The notes under the pieces: model-generated
What the model was told of the DNA's origin: nothing
The model's input: only the letters and a program-made list of their open reading frames with translations
The model's database searches: none
DNA from: Asterias amurensis
Lineage: Eukaryota > Echinodermata > Asteroidea > Forcipulatida > Asteriidae
Assembly (NCBI RefSeq): GCF_032118995.1
Contig: NC_092661.1
Location: 9,114,494 to 9,178,493, forward strand
Length of the DNA stretch: 64,000 nucleotides
Reading direction: 5' to 3'
Part shown: piece after piece, positions 33,752 through 46,558 of the stretch
Position numbering within the stretch: position 1 is the first letter of the stretch
How the letters are laid out: every line of letters begins with the position of its first letter
Program-made: the position numbers and the translations under genes

Positions 33752-36700
33752 ATGCCAAAAGTTCACAGTCATCAGAATTCACCGTTTGAATATCGGGACA
33801 GGCCGCGAAACCACCGCTCATGGTCCCCGCGAAACTGCTGTAGCAGATCGCCACTGACTAGCTTGGTGAGTGACACGAGAGTATGGAAAGCAATGATCGA
33901 CACCATGGATGTCCAGTGCGAGAAACTGCAATACCATCGCCGTCAGACGGATCACCGGTTCGGCGTCACGACCGAAGACGATATCCTGACGGGTATGACG
34001 GAACAGCTGGACTGTGCAAGTTCTAGAGTGACGAATAGGTGACTAGATTTTGTTTTGATTTTGGGGTTTGTCAAAGAAACTTTTTACTAGAGTGGGACTC
34101 GAACCAACGACCCCGGATTAAAAACGTGCCACGTGGCAGGAGATCCTTACCCCCCCCCCCCCCGCCCCCCTCCCCCGAAGAACATGTCCCCATTATAGCT
34201 TCCTATAAGTTAGGAAGAGTTCGGTGAAATTGACGGCAGTTGTCTCTAAAGGCATTCTTTATTTGTGGGTTGGTTCCCACACGGTGACTTCATGATGCCG
34301 AAAATAAAGCTTGGGCACTGATTTCGCTTCGGCATCCAACTTACGTTTGACCAGTTCCCTTTTACATATAATAACCATTTTGCTCACAATATCACGATGT
34401 GCAGATCTATCTGTGAGCAGAGAGAACCTTCCCCGGGCCCATGCCATAACCTCGTACCGTGGAGAGTGGCCGATAACATACCTGAAGAAATGCTGTTTTC
34501 CATCGAGGACTACGGTGGCGGTGGCCAAGCCATGCCAGACAGTCCCAGGGGTTCCAACTCGTCCTCCACGACACTTGTCTCGAGCGGCACGCTAGTTGAT
34601 CTGGAAAAGGACGAGTTTATCGATGAGGATGAGGACGACATGGTAGATGAAGAAGAGTATATGTATGGCGATATCAGGACGGATAGTCTTGGATCTGGTG
34701 AGCCGGGGAGGGAATGCATGACAGAAGAGGATGCGCTGGAAAGAAGTTCTTCTTGCACGTGGAGGGAGGCGATATGCTTCAGACAATACCGAAGGTATGG
34801 CCCTTTTCGAAGCACGGATTAGGCTCAGGCTAGCTTGGCTCCGCGGTTTGATTTGAAAATGCACGTGCCTTGCGTACGTAGTCAGGGCTTCAGACCAGAG
34901 CCTGAAGCCGAACCTAAAGCCGAAGCCGTGGATTTGAAAAGGGCCTATGTACTAACAAATACAGGGTGCAGAAGAAAACCAAATCGCGATCATTTTTAAG
35001 CAGGGTTCAGCCTAGACTGGTACCCTGTAATTATCCGCAGGTACTTGCTTTTCAGAACCAGTGATTTTATTGGGTACAATGATTTCATTGGATAAACGTG
35101 CAGTGACGTAAGCTTTCTGTGTTTTGATGGTCCGATGTGACGTTTGACAGCTGCATGTGAATGTAGGTGGAAGGTTATTATGGACGGGGATTGACCTATA
35201 AGTATAGAGGCCACTCTCTGGCGTTGATAGTCATGAGCCTTTAAGTGTGACGTCAGATGTTTGATAATTGTATCCAAAAATGCTGACTAGAAAAGGCTGT
35301 AGTCGAAAAGAGGAGACCAGTAGTAACTCACCCCGCAGTTTTTTGTAGCGAAGTAAGTTAATAACGAGAAATCATAAAAGGCTTGACAGCTCTTTTCAGA
35401 ATTGAGAAGTCTCCCAAATTCCGAAAATCTACTGCGCGGTAGTCGATTATAAAGCAAGACAAGTTCGCAAAGGACATAAGTAGAACATAAACCATTTTGA
35501 AGTATGGCCGACCTACTATATAACACTATTGGGTTTGGGTAAATCTGCTATCCACCAAAACCAAACAATGCAATCACAGCTAGAGTGACCACTTTTCTTT
35601 TTTAATGCCATTGCACACTTTCGGTAAACAGTATTGTCCAAGTCCCACACTTCGTATATCACAACTTATATATAAAATAAAAAACCTGTGAAAATTTAGG
35701 CTCAATCGGACATTGGAGTCGGGAGAAAATAATGGGAAAATCCACTCTTGTTTCCGCGCGTTTCGCCGTGTCATGCCATGTGTTTAAAATAAATCCGCAA
35801 TTCTCGCTATCGAGAATTGATATTGTTTTAATGTTTTCTCAAAAAGTAAAGCATTTCATGGAACAATATTTCGAAAGTCTTTCACCATTACCTTCTGTAA
35901 ACCCTGTAAATTATTTGTAAATCTGTGATTTTTGTTTCTGTACCGAAAGTGTATAATGCCTTTAAAGGCGAATGGTATTACCACAAACCAAATAATAAAT
36001 TATACAATAATACATCACCTACAAAGGCTCAACTCAAACTCAATCCCGTAATGACTGTTTTGCCACTGTTACACAAACAGGTTGCCCCATCCGAAGATGT
36101 CATGGCGGAGAGCACACGAGTCGGTTCGAAGACGGAGGATGTTCGGCGACCGACCACGACGGGGAAGCCTCGGCAGCAGAGGATGGTCGCCACGACTCAA
36201 TGTTTCGTGGACGAGTATCGAGGAGGAACTTAAGGTAGGGTGACAATAGCCTTATGACAAGGCCTTCGTGGCTTGAAGAGCCGCATCCCAACGACTGGAA
36301 CGAGAGACCACACACGCGAGCGTCTCCAGTTTCGACTCTCCAAGCCACGAAGGCATTGACAAAAGACTAGGGTGCCGATAATTGGAGGCTTCTTGTCTCA
36401 TACATTAAAGGGTTTGATACCTTTGGTTTTGGCTACGACCTCGATGAATCTCTACTCACTGTGAAAGAAGATATAATGTAAATTACCTGTAAGAGTTTCA
36501 GCTTCAATAGTCGTAAAGGTTTTGAGAAACAAGTGAAAATAACAGAGCGATATTTTTAGGAGAGTCGAGTAAAAACGTTGTACATGCTAAAATAGTTTTC
36601 GTCTCAGGAGACGAAAACTATTTTCGTGATATTGTTTTACTCATTGTTTTACTCATTTAAGACAGCACCCCAGCGAGTAATGGTTAAATGGAATGTTTCT

Positions 36701-39173
36701 ACCATCATACTCATAGTCTTCAAACCGTGTAAGCTTTAATGTAAATCTGTGGACACTTATTTTTGGGACCTTTTTAAGGTTACCTCCCTCCTCACTCCTT
36801 TCATGGAATGAGAAATTAGGAAAAGTGATCACATTGTGACGTCATGAAGGTCTACTTTTCAAATCACCCGTCTTCATTTCTACTTTTTTTGTTATGTACA
36901 GAAACAAGGGATCTTGTCGTCCCCTATTGAGCTGACAACACTAGTCTCTCCTGCACGCCCTCACTTGAACACCAATCGATCCAATGCCATGCAACAAGTC
37001 ATGTCGAGCGACTCTCACGAAATACTTGAGCTGGGGTTGTCTGGTGAGACCGAAAGTGATACTCGAAGCTACGTGGATGTTCAGCAAGCTACAAATGATC
37101 AAGATAAGCATTGTCGTCAGAGAGATGCCCGAGACACCTCAGACTACGTGGACGTTCATCCCAAAGTTACCGGTTATCAAGATAAGCATAGCCGTCAGAT
37201 AGATGTACATGACACGGGGAGCAATCCTGGAAAGGAGCACCCGGAACCGGACGCTGTGAACGGATGCACGGGCCAACAAGCAGTCGCTGCGAGACACGCC
37301 GATGAAGACCGCTTTGCGGAGCTGACAGCGGGTATACCGGACGCGTGGCGAGTTGGTACCGGGAACACAAACCACGGCAATAATACCAACATACAATCCT
37401 CCTCTCAGCCGAGACGATTGTCTAACATCGAACACCTAGCCGCTAAGGGTAAAATGGGGTCTCACTCCAAACCTGTAAAAAATGATATGGAGCAGTACCT
37501 CACTGCAAAGCCATTTGTTCCCAAAGATACAGCACCAACTACTACAACAACCCGCCGGGTAGCTGTTAAAGATACCGGCGACAAAAAAGGCAAAGACCCA
37601 GACATCAAACTAAATGGATCATCAGGGGTCAAAGGTCAAACCTCTGGATGCAAGAAAGAAAAAACTGGTAGCCATGGACTGAAAGATGGCAGAAACGGCC
37701 AGGAAACTTTGCAAGTTTCAGGTGTCACATTGCAACCGAAGACAACGAAAAATAAGCGGGCATTTCAAACTGATCAGCGTCCCATCCCCGTCATTGAGCA
37801 AGGGGTCGTCCATCATCGCCGATTGTCGCCCCCGGTAACTACAAATCAACCTCCAACAACAGAGGTAGCTGCTCAGGTGACTGAAGAAGCATGTCGTCGC
37901 ATTGGAACGGATGCAATGAGGAAACTCAGCGAGGTAGTGCCTTCATTGAAACCAAAGTGCGGGCACCAAACCCGAACTGTTGTTATCACTGCAACCTCTG
38001 ACGATGAGGGAGCCAATAGATGCAACGGTCCTCCACATCCGATACCTGCTCGGCCGCCGGTAGCAGCGGTGGTGCCCACTCGAGGGGAGAAACGGATTAG
38101 AGAAGCAGATGACGGCAGGCACAGGTTCACCGTATCGTACGCTGCTAACACGCTACCAGTTAAACCGAATCCAACTCAACAACAGCAGCAACAGTACAAC
38201 ATGCAGCCGGTTCGGGCACTGGCTGAGCAAGTAGGAGTACGCCCTCTGGCGTTAACGTACCGTCAGGTGCAGCACCCACGTCCACCAAGTGTCATTCCCC
38301 TGGTCCCTAACCCGATGCAGTACAATGGACCTGCCTGGCTCGCCGGTAACCCTCAGTATCAACACGGGTACCAGCAGCAGCAGCGCATGCCGATGCGTCC
38401 ACAGCAGCCGTTCGGTCACCAGCGACAACTACAACATTTAATACCACATCACCCAACACAGAGAACCAACACTGGCTTGGAGGATCCTTGCATTGTGTAT
38501 GCCCAGCCAAGCAACTAGTAAGTTTCGCCCTCAAAATAATGGGGTAAAAAAGAAAAGAAAAAAAAAGGACTCATTTTACGCAAAGATTGTATAGTAGTTT
38601 TATTTTGGTATCAGTACCAAACTGTCTTGGGAGAGCACTGAGTTTTTAATCTTTAAAATATCTCAGCTCTGACAAACACTTGAAGGCTTACACTTTTAAA
38701 ACTCAGTGTGTCTTTCATCTCTTTTTTTATACGCAGTCTACAGAATAACCAAAGTAACTTAATGGATGGACAACGCCCTCAACGACCAGCTGCCGATTCC
38801 ACCAACCAACTACTAGCCCGCGGACTACCACATCCACAACTACAACATCAACAGGGTCAAGTACAACATCAGCAGGGTCAACTACAACATCAGCCGGGTC
38901 AACTACAACATCAGCCGGGTCAACTACAACATCAGCCGGGTCAACTACAACATCAGCCGGGTCAACTACAACATCAGCCGGGTCAACTACAACAGCAGCC
39001 GGGTCAACTACAACATCAGCCGGGTCAACTGCAACATCAGCCGGGTCAACTACAACAGCAGCCGGGTCAACTACAACACCAGCTGGTGAACCCATGGCAT
39101 CCCACGCGGTCTCATTATTTAACACACAGCAACAATTGCAACATCAACAACAATGTCGGGCAACAACAACAGC

Positions 39174-39247
<74 letters not shown>

Positions 39248-39350
39248 CCACAACAGCAACAGCAGCAGCAGCAACAGCAACCGCAACAACAACAGCAACA
39301 GCAGCAGCGACGACAACCACAGCAGCAGAAGCAACAACAACAGCCACAGG

Positions 39351-39389
<39 letters not shown>

Positions 39390-39427
39390 GTCAAACATTT
39401 CAGACTCAACAGCGCTTGTTAAACTAA
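33752..39427 (+). CDS. unknown disordered acidic/Gln-rich protein, duplicate 1 (5 exons)
   Basis: I do not recognise this gene. Exons 33752-34038, 34405-34794, 36081-36234, 36902-38517 and 38737-39427 have GT/AG borders and matching phases (2, 2, 0, 2), giving 1045 aa. An in-frame stop just before the ATG supports the start. Exon 1: basic/Ser-rich, then a charged segment (MDVQCEKLQYHRRQTDHRF). Exon 2: Ser/Gly-rich with an acidic run (KDEFIDEDEDDMVDEEE). Exon 3: very basic (RRRRMFGDRPRRG). Exon 4: 538 aa, Lys/Pro/Gln-rich, no domain seen. Exon 5: twelve 7-residue units (LQHQPGQ), then poly-Gln to the stop. No signal peptide, membrane segment or catalytic motif. Charge blocks and poly-Gln suggest a nuclear or RNA/chromatin-associated protein, by inference only. 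A candidate AATAAA is at 40695-40700. Confidence 0.8.
35050..35260 (-). repeat. dispersed repeat in intron 2 of the unknown gene
   Basis: The complement of this block matches 42930-43175. Shared strings include CCAATGAAATCATTGTAC, AGCTTACGT and AACGCCAGAGA. It is also present at 58090-58300 in duplicate 2, so it predates the duplication. Confidence 0.75.
35602..35965. mobile_element. TTAA MITE present only in duplicate 1
   Basis: The element 35606-35961 (356 bp) has inverted ends around ACACTTTCGG and CCGAAAGTGT, with TTAA at 35602-35605 and 35962-35965. The matching site in duplicate 2 (58645-58648) is a single TTAA with no insert. It lies in intron 2 of the unknown gene. piggyBac-type targeting is inferred from the TTAA. 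Confidence 0.92.
36405..36790. mobile_element. MITE in intron 3 with a 17-bp perfect central hairpin
   Basis: The ends (AAAGGGTTTGATACCTTT... and ...GACCTTTTTAAGGT) and middle resemble a common short element; a related piece starts near 52590. At 36589-36624 the arms AAAATAGTTTTCGTCTC and its complement pair perfectly around AG. The hairpin is kept base for base in duplicate 2 (near 59263-59299). Confidence 0.65.
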
Positions 39428-41298
39428 CTCAGCTAAAACTTAACTATAATAGTGTTCCATTTTATAACGCGAAAACAATGTTGATAATTCTCTCTAATAT
39501 TGTGATGTATGTAATGTTTTCTTAAATGTCTTTCGGTTTCCCCTAGAAGTGTTTTATTGTTCAAATCAGTCAGTTGCAGAGGGAGCAACATTCAGAAAGC
39601 ACCATTATTAGGCGCGCTAGTAGTATTTGCCGAATTCTCCCAAAATAACAAAACAATAACACAAGAGTGGCCGCAGTCTGTGACGCATCGACCCCAGCCT
39701 CATCACCGAACGCTTTGACGACAATGTGGTGAGACGCAGTTCAGACTTACTTCCTCGGGGAAAAAGGTTGTGCGTCATCAAACCTGGTACGCTTGCTCCC
39801 GAAAACCACGATTTCCCCCCAAACGTCCTAAATAGTAGTTTATCAATTATTTTATTTTCCAATCACCATTAACGCCGAACGCGGCGATTCTTCAGATTAT
39901 CCACAGCCTTGCCAGAAGTGACCAATTCAAGTCATACGGAGAATAATTTTGTCCGCAATATTGGGTGCGTTCGTTTAGCTTCCCTGGGTCGACCCCGGTC
40001 TGCCCCGGTGCGTTCAAATAGCTCTGACGTCATTCCAGGGGCTCACCTGGGTCAGGCCCCAGTGCCCTGCTTGTGGAATGGGTCACTTGGGGGCTGGCCC
40101 CAGGTGCATGACGTCAATACGACAGCGGTGAGTGATCGTTCGTTTAGCTCTTGTCAGGGGCTCACCCGAGTGAGCACCGCGGGGTAGACCCAGGGAAGCT
40201 AAACGAACGCACCCATTGTTTTAGCACCAAAACGTGCCACCATCGGCTAGATGTAGGGGTAGGCCTATAATTAACACGTATATATAAACACGTATTTCTT
40301 TGAAAAACAATGCAGTTTCTAGTTTGTAAGTTCATATTGTACTAATTCTATCAACAAGTGAAACAAATGTTTTAAACCATTTTTACAAAAATTATAACAC
40401 TACATTTTTTATTTAGAATTACAAGAATTGGATTACAAAATGTGTTTGTTATTTATGAGAGAACTAATGTAAACAACCAGTCATATAAACATGATATTAA
40501 TTTTATGTGAAAATACAACCCCCATTATTTTCTACTTTAACTCTTTGTATACTAAATTTTAAATTGTATCTATAGTTAATAACAATTTGGGAATGCAAAA
40601 AAAAAATTGCCTTTAAAGGCAATGTATGCCTTTGTTTGTTTGAACCGTTCGATTGTTTTTAAGCCTATGTATGGCTATACCTGTAGTTGTATATAATAAA
40701 GTTAACCTGTGAACATTTTATTTATAAATCAATTTGCGTATTACTAACGAAAACACGTGTCATGTTTTTATCCATTAACACAATGACATCTTATTAATTT
40801 AATCGACTAAACAACAGCAACAGACGTCTTAATCATTACGAAACCTTGACTGAACTTTTGTTTCCAACTACTCGTAAGGAAATGAAAAGAACAGACGGAA
40901 CTAAAAAAAAAAATCCCTCATGGCCAGAACTTTACTTACTTAAGCCTCAGCTGTTTCACAGTCATTATATAACCTTGAAGTCAAAGTGTTGCCATGGAAT
41001 CGCCCGCCCTCTACCGGATTCCTCTAATTAGTGCATGGATTACATTAGTTAGTCTTCCTAGCTATAAAGAGATACACTCCGTAAACCTCTCATAGTCCAT
41101 TACGAGTAATTAGTGACCATGTAAAAAATGCCTAGTTTATACGGACATCTCAAATAATAGTGGCACCATAGTGCTCATATCCGTCACTCAGTGATGCTTA
41201 ATGTGCTTCAACGTTCAGTATTTTCTCTGCAAGGTTTATATGTGGTGTTTTACAGCAGAGTGTGGGTTAGAATCCCGGTCATGACAATAAAAGTGCCC
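39428..41298. other. 3' flank of unknown gene, duplicate 1
   Basis: 3' UTR and downstream DNA. It holds a GC-rich MITE (39962-40214) and part of a 'tttaaaggcaatgtatgcc' element near 40605-40740, which includes the AATAAA at 40695. Nothing coding was recognised. It ends in a stretch with a B-box-like string (GGGTTAGAATCCC, near 41267). Confidence 0.5.
39962..40214. mobile_element. GC-rich MITE, 'gggtgcgttcgtttagcttcc' termini (duplicate 1)
   Basis: GGGTGCGTTCGTTTAGCTTCC at the left and its complement at the right, enclosing GACCC/GGGTC and TGACGTCA palindromes. The same insertion is at 62669-62924 in duplicate 2, so it predates the duplication. Confidence 0.88.
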
Positions 41299-41692
41299 TT
41301 AAAGGAACACGTTGCCTTGGATCGGTCGAGTTGGTCTTTGAAAATCGTTCTGTAACCGTTTGTTGTTAAATGTATACGGTTAGAAAGATATTGTAAAAGT
41401 AGAATACAATGATCTACACAATTAATATGCCTCGAAATTGCGTGGTTTTCTTTTTACTTTGTCGACTAACACGGTCGGCCGTTTATGGGAGTCAAAATTT
41501 TGACTCCCATAAATGGCCGACCGTGATAGTTCGCGACATAAAAGGAAAACCGTGCAGTTTCGAGTGATACTTGTTTGGATCATTATATTCTACTTTAAAA
41601 ACATCTTTCTAACCATATGCATTTCATAACAAACGGTTTCAAACGCTTTTAAAAGACCAACTCGTCCGATCCAAGGCAACGTGTTCCTTTAA
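41299..41692. mobile_element. TTAA MITE, 'aaaggaacacgttgcc' family
   Basis: TTAAAGGAACACGTTGCCTTGG and its complement bound 394 bp with TTAA on both sides. The centre is a palindrome around GTCAAAATTTTGAC. A second copy is at 43677-44065. Confidence 0.9.
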
Positions 41693-41914
41693 GCAATGCA
41701 TACCTAATTGCTTCGTAAAAAGTGTGGAAGGTTGGTGCTTTCTGCTCTGCAACATGCTCCCTGTTTCAGCCACAGGAGTATGGTGGCAATTCGTGTTTCT
41801 TATGACAGTTGATTTGGGGTCAATAGCCCAAATCAGTGTAGCTATAATATGAGCCCCCATCTTGAAGTGACCGTCCCGGCCTTGTGGGTTTGGCGATGTC
41901 TCCTTGACAAAACA

Positions 41915-42160
41915 TTAGGGAGGTGTGGCTGCACGTTCCGCGAGCAACGTGAACGTGAACGTCAGAGTGAGTCGTTAAAATCTCACGTTTTTAGCATACG
42001 TGAAACTATCATATTTATTTCATGTCAGGTATGTACGTGCGCGCAGACGTCATCGTGAGCATGCACTAAGACCAAAGTGGTGACGAGAAACAACATAATT
42101 TTTTGACGTTCACGTTCACGTGTTTGCTCGCGGAACGGCAGCCAAACCTCCCTATTTGGG
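41915..42160. mobile_element. foldback MITE, 'aggga ggtgtggctgc' termini
   Basis: TAGGGAGGTGTGGCTGC with CGTTCCGCGAGCAA at the left mirrors TTGCTCGCGGAACGGCAGCC and AACCTCCCTA at the right. GTGAACGTGAACGTCA lies inside. A damaged relative lies at about 51535-51590. Confidence 0.85.
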
Positions 42161-42929
42161 GGTATACGCGTGGCAGCATTGAAGCCACGTTCAAGGAAAG
42201 ATTGCATGATGATACACTGTCTGTATATCATGGATAACACGGACTTCATAAAGGGATCGGGAACCGACGCGCTGAATCCTCCCGATTCAAAACACTCCCG
42301 ATTCAAAACACTACTTCTGATTAGTCATGTTGGAATATTGAATGGAAAAAGGGTACATGACTCTGTTTCCACAGGAATGATCGATTCCGTCTTGAGGGAG
42401 AGTGCCTTTCCGTGAATTTGAGCGTGTCATACGGCCCCCAAACCCCCCGTCTTTCGCTCTCCAGGAACGGCACGTGGATGATACGAGAAGACCCTGGATA
42501 AGACCTTGAACTTCTCTTTGGGTCCATAGGGATGGGTATACCTCGATTGTACGAGTATTGGCAATGGCACAACAGATTGGCTGTGCGTATTATAATTCGA
42601 GGAGATTGCTGGTTTGCATCTCAAGGGCAAATAAAAGTACACCTTCGCCATCTTGATCCAATTGCACGGCTGTCTGTATAACACGCACTTAAGAGCGCTC
42701 TTGGTGCATGTATATAATAATTTATGCACTTACTGCAAGTAGGGAAAGAGCCTACACTCTGGGTCACGATCTGACCCAGATCAAGGCCCGAGAGGGAGCC
42801 GCTTTATAGATGGTCCCGCTTAGAGAGCCGTTTAGACAGTCGACATGACCTATGTATTCCCCCCAAAATGGGTCAGCGATGTACATGGCTTGAAGTTACT
42901 ACAACATTTCTTACATGCCCAATAATCTG

Positions 42930-43175
42930 ACGTCACACTTCGAGGCTCGTGAATAATAACGCCAGAGATCTGCCTTTAGCCTACGTCAATCCCTGTCCAG
43001 CATCACCTTTCACATGCATTCTCTTTACATACGCACTGGATGTTACATGCAGACGACCTAAAGTGCAGCTGCCAAATATCACATTGGACCAATCAAAACA
43101 CAGATATGGAATAAAGCTTACGTAATTGCCCGTTTGTCCAATGAAATCATTGTACTCAATTAATCAATGGTTTTG
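42930..43175 (+). repeat. dispersed repeat, inverted relative of 35050-35260
   Basis: Same family as in intron 2 of both copies of the unknown gene, opposite orientation, roughly 75 percent alike by eye. Confidence 0.7.
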
Positions 43176-43676
43176 TTGAACCAATACAGTGTTCTATCTT
43201 TGTATTAAAAGACAGGGGACCAATTTTATCTGTCGCTTAAGCTCTGGCAGGTCCGTAGTTATAGACGCCCATCACACCGAACTCGTTCTCACTACTGAAA
43301 AATGTAGCCGATTGGGCTTACAAGTTAAACTGTGCAAACGGAGTGGGCGTTGTAGCAACTTTTTACGGTCTGTTTTAACGAACATGGACGGGTTATCGAG
43401 ATGGTGCTCCAGAATTTTGAGCCTGCTCAAATTTTTAGAGCGATCACCCCATTCTGCATGAAATAGACGAAGTGGCAACCTACTGAAAAAGGGAAAGACG
43501 TACTACGAACGGATTTGCCGTTCTTTGATCGCACGCACTAGGGACGTGCTAGATGTGGTACGGTCGGGCGTCATTTGGATGTATGCCTATAGCCTACATG
43601 ACTTGTGCAACACAGACCGGCTCCGTTTGTAGCACGTTCATCCCGTATACAGACAGACCCAACTCATTACCAGAAT

Positions 43677-44065
43677 TTAAAGGAACACGTTGCCTTGGAT
43701 CGGTCGAGTTGGTATTTAAAAAGCGTTTGTAACCGTTTGTTATAAAATGTATACAGTTAGAAAGATGATTTAAATGTAGACTACAGTGATCCACACAAAT
43801 TTGCCTCGAAATTGCGTGGTTTTCCTTTTACTTTGCGAACTAACACATTCGGCCATTTATGAGAGTCAAAAATTTGACTCCCATAAATGGCCGACCGTGT
43901 TAGTCGACGAGGTAAAAGGAAAACCACGCAATTTCGAGTGATACTTGTGTGGATCATTATATTCTACTTTTAAACTATCTTTCTTATCATATGCATTTTA
44001 TAACAAACGGCTACAAACGATTTTCAAAGACCAACTCGACCGATCCAAGGCAACGTTTCCTTTAA
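43677..44065. mobile_element. TTAA MITE, 'aaaggaacacgttgcc' family (second copy)
   Basis: Same ends, TTAA borders and central palindrome as 41299-41692. The open frames across it are chance. Confidence 0.9.
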
Positions 44066-46217
44066 ATAGTTGTAGGGTCACACATAGACATTACATCCGG
44101 CCAAAACTATACGTTCTACAGCCAGATCAAACCCGTTTTACGAGTTCGGACGTTTTAAGAACTAGTTTGGTGTACACTGTCATCCGTCATCCGTACATTA
44201 TTCAAGACTTTGTTTCCTTCAATCATAGTAGCTTATGACTTTAGGACGTCGCGACGCGTCGTGAGTCACATCGTCTATTCATTTCATACAGACAAAGTTA
44301 CTCGTCTAAATTAGAACCATCTTTGTGAAATCGACCCCTGCTTTTTAAAAACCTTTAAAATTTATATATATTTATTTATCGGTTTATTTAATGAAAAAAC
44401 ACATTAAAAATGTATTTTTAACAATAAAAAGGAATCCCAAACTGGTGTACAATTTTCGGAAGCGCAGCCCTGCCTTGTATGTTGGGCTTGAAGCCAAAGT
44501 GGTTTACTGTGTAACTACCATTACTACGCATATAAAATGAAAGCCAACACGTTGTGTCCGGTTCACTAATACTTTGTTCCAAATCTAATTTATTTGTCAA
44601 CGATCAGAAGGTCCCACACTTCACTTCGAAGATTCTGACAGTTCAATTTGTTTAACTAATAATGAGGTCGTCATTACAAGTATGGGTGTAGTCTCTCACT
44701 CATGCCACGTCCGTTTTGTGTGTTGTACTCTCGTTATGTATAGGAGTGAAAAATTCACTTTCTTGTCCGAGTGGTGTCAGTTTCGCTCTTTTGAGTGTAA
44801 ATTTCTGTGTCACTCTTTTTGAGTGAAAATAGAACGAACTTCACTCTAAATTGAGTTGAAAGTGCCCGTCTTTCACTTCAAAAAGAGTTGTCCGCCACAT
44901 GGCTCTTTGCAAGAGTCATGGCAGACAAAACGAGTGATTTTTCAATATTGTCCAGACATTGGCGTCGTAGCTGCAACCGCCTTGAAATAAGGCTACCCCG
45001 GGCTTGGGGCTTACTGTTTGTAGAGACGTATTCATTTCAAATGGAAAGGAAAGGGAAACACGTCACATTGAAACTACATCTATTTTTATATCTCATCCAA
45101 CAGTTACGTCCTTGTGCCCTCTTTTCTAATTGAATGCCACGCCCATGTTAGTGTAATGTGATTACACGAGGCACATCCCCTCATGGGGTGTGTACAATCT
45201 CGATCATTAGCGATGATTACCATCTAAATTAATACCATTGAAGATGGTACACTCTGGTACAATCACGTTTTCACATGTCATTATAGAAACCAAGAAGTTA
45301 AATGTCATTTTTGTTTTACCCTTACATCACCGATGTGTGTATTAAGTACTTTCTCGAGTTCTGTGGAATAAAACATAATATATGGACCGATCCGGCCTGT
45401 CAATCAAACTGTGCGCGTTCACCCATTTAACCAATCACAGCAATGATTGTGGTCAGACAAACTCGGTCATGCGTGCGCGTATATGTAGCACGCGCGGCAG
45501 AATCATGCAGAATGTCATTGGGAGTGCTTGTACACGTGTCTTGCACACGTGCGCGATGGGCGGAGCTTAGTGGAAAGCCGGAACGGTCCATTACTCGGGC
45601 GGAGTTCGAACCCACAACTTTTGCCAATCTAGAGCAGAATGTATATATGCATGTGGATTTGTTTTCCTTACCGAACTCGGGGAAGTATTTGGTATACGGT
45701 GCTTTACACACATCGGTGTAAGGATAACACCAAATTATATTCTCTATCCCTGATACAAATTTAACATCTGTCAAGAAAGTTCAATATCATATTGTTTCAG
45801 AGGCCTGTGATAGGGCCATAATTTCTTTGTTTTTGCAAATAGATCTAACTAGCGGTCCCCACAAATGCACTCTCAAAAACGCCAAGGTCAAAATTGACCC
45901 TTATTCCGGGTCCCAGTGGCCTTTACCTAAGCGTAATTTTTTTTTACCCTTGTGGGGTCATTTTTAGGTCACACTGACCCAGAAATTGGTCAGGGCACCA
46001 TAGGACCGTCGGAATTGGGTCAATTCTGACCTATAGAGGTAAGACCTTATACAGGGATCAGTACAAGTAGGCCTACACGTTCATTCCCGATTAAGACTTT
46101 ACCATTATGAATAATGTTACCAGCCAAAAAAGTACTCCACATGTATCATAAGTAATGTGTTACTGGTATCCTGCTCTTTTTGTATAATACTAGAAAATTT
46201 CTTGACCACAATTTGCT

Positions 46218-46558
46218 GCATAAAGGCACAGGACACTATGTTAGCATAAAAACTTACTGATAATATAAAACATTGGGAGATACAGCTCCCTCTGAAGTAA
46301 CGTAGTTTTTGAGAAAGAAGTAATTTCTCACCAAAGTTTATGAATTGAATTCGAGACCTCAGCCGAGGTCTCGAATTCAAGGCATTTGAAATCACTTGTG
46401 CGACAATTGGGTGTTTTTTCTTTCCATTACTCTCTCGCAACTTTGACAACCAACTGAGCTCAAATGTTCACAGTTTTGTTATTTTTATGTTTATATTGGG
46501 ATTCACCAAGTGAGAAGACTGGTCTTTGACAATTACCAAAGGTGTCCAGTGCCTTTAA
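46218..46558. mobile_element. 'aaaggcactggacac' TTAA MITE copy
   Basis: From AAAGGCACAGGACACTATG to GTGTCCAGTGCCTTTAA, with the central CGAGACCTCAGC/GAGGTCTCG palindrome. Immediately followed by a broken 'tttcat' foldback piece. Confidence 0.85.

Larger units (their letters stand above)
33204..41298 (+). repeat. segmental duplication, copy 1 (~8.1 kb)
   Basis: This block matches 56254 to the window end in the same orientation, offset about 22.7-23.05 kb, with few substitutions and several indels. It contains the whole five-exon unknown gene and its 3' flank. The right limit is set only because copy 2 runs off the window; the true end may lie further right. Confidence 0.95.

Noticed and set aside
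34510-34864. Two minus-strand frames (101 and 90 aa) under exon 2 of the unknown gene, conserved in both duplicates
   Set aside because: Their conservation follows from the identity of exon 2; no independent coding sign.
39119-39409. Poly-Leu, poly-Val, poly-Thr and poly-Asn frames over exon 5
   Set aside because: Shadow frames of a CAA/CAG repeat; only the Gln frame joins exon 4 in phase. The same applies at 61695-62198.
43189-44238. Frames of 60-97 aa between the repeats
   Set aside because: They cross MITE ends, show no splice structure in common with a gene and no recognisable protein.
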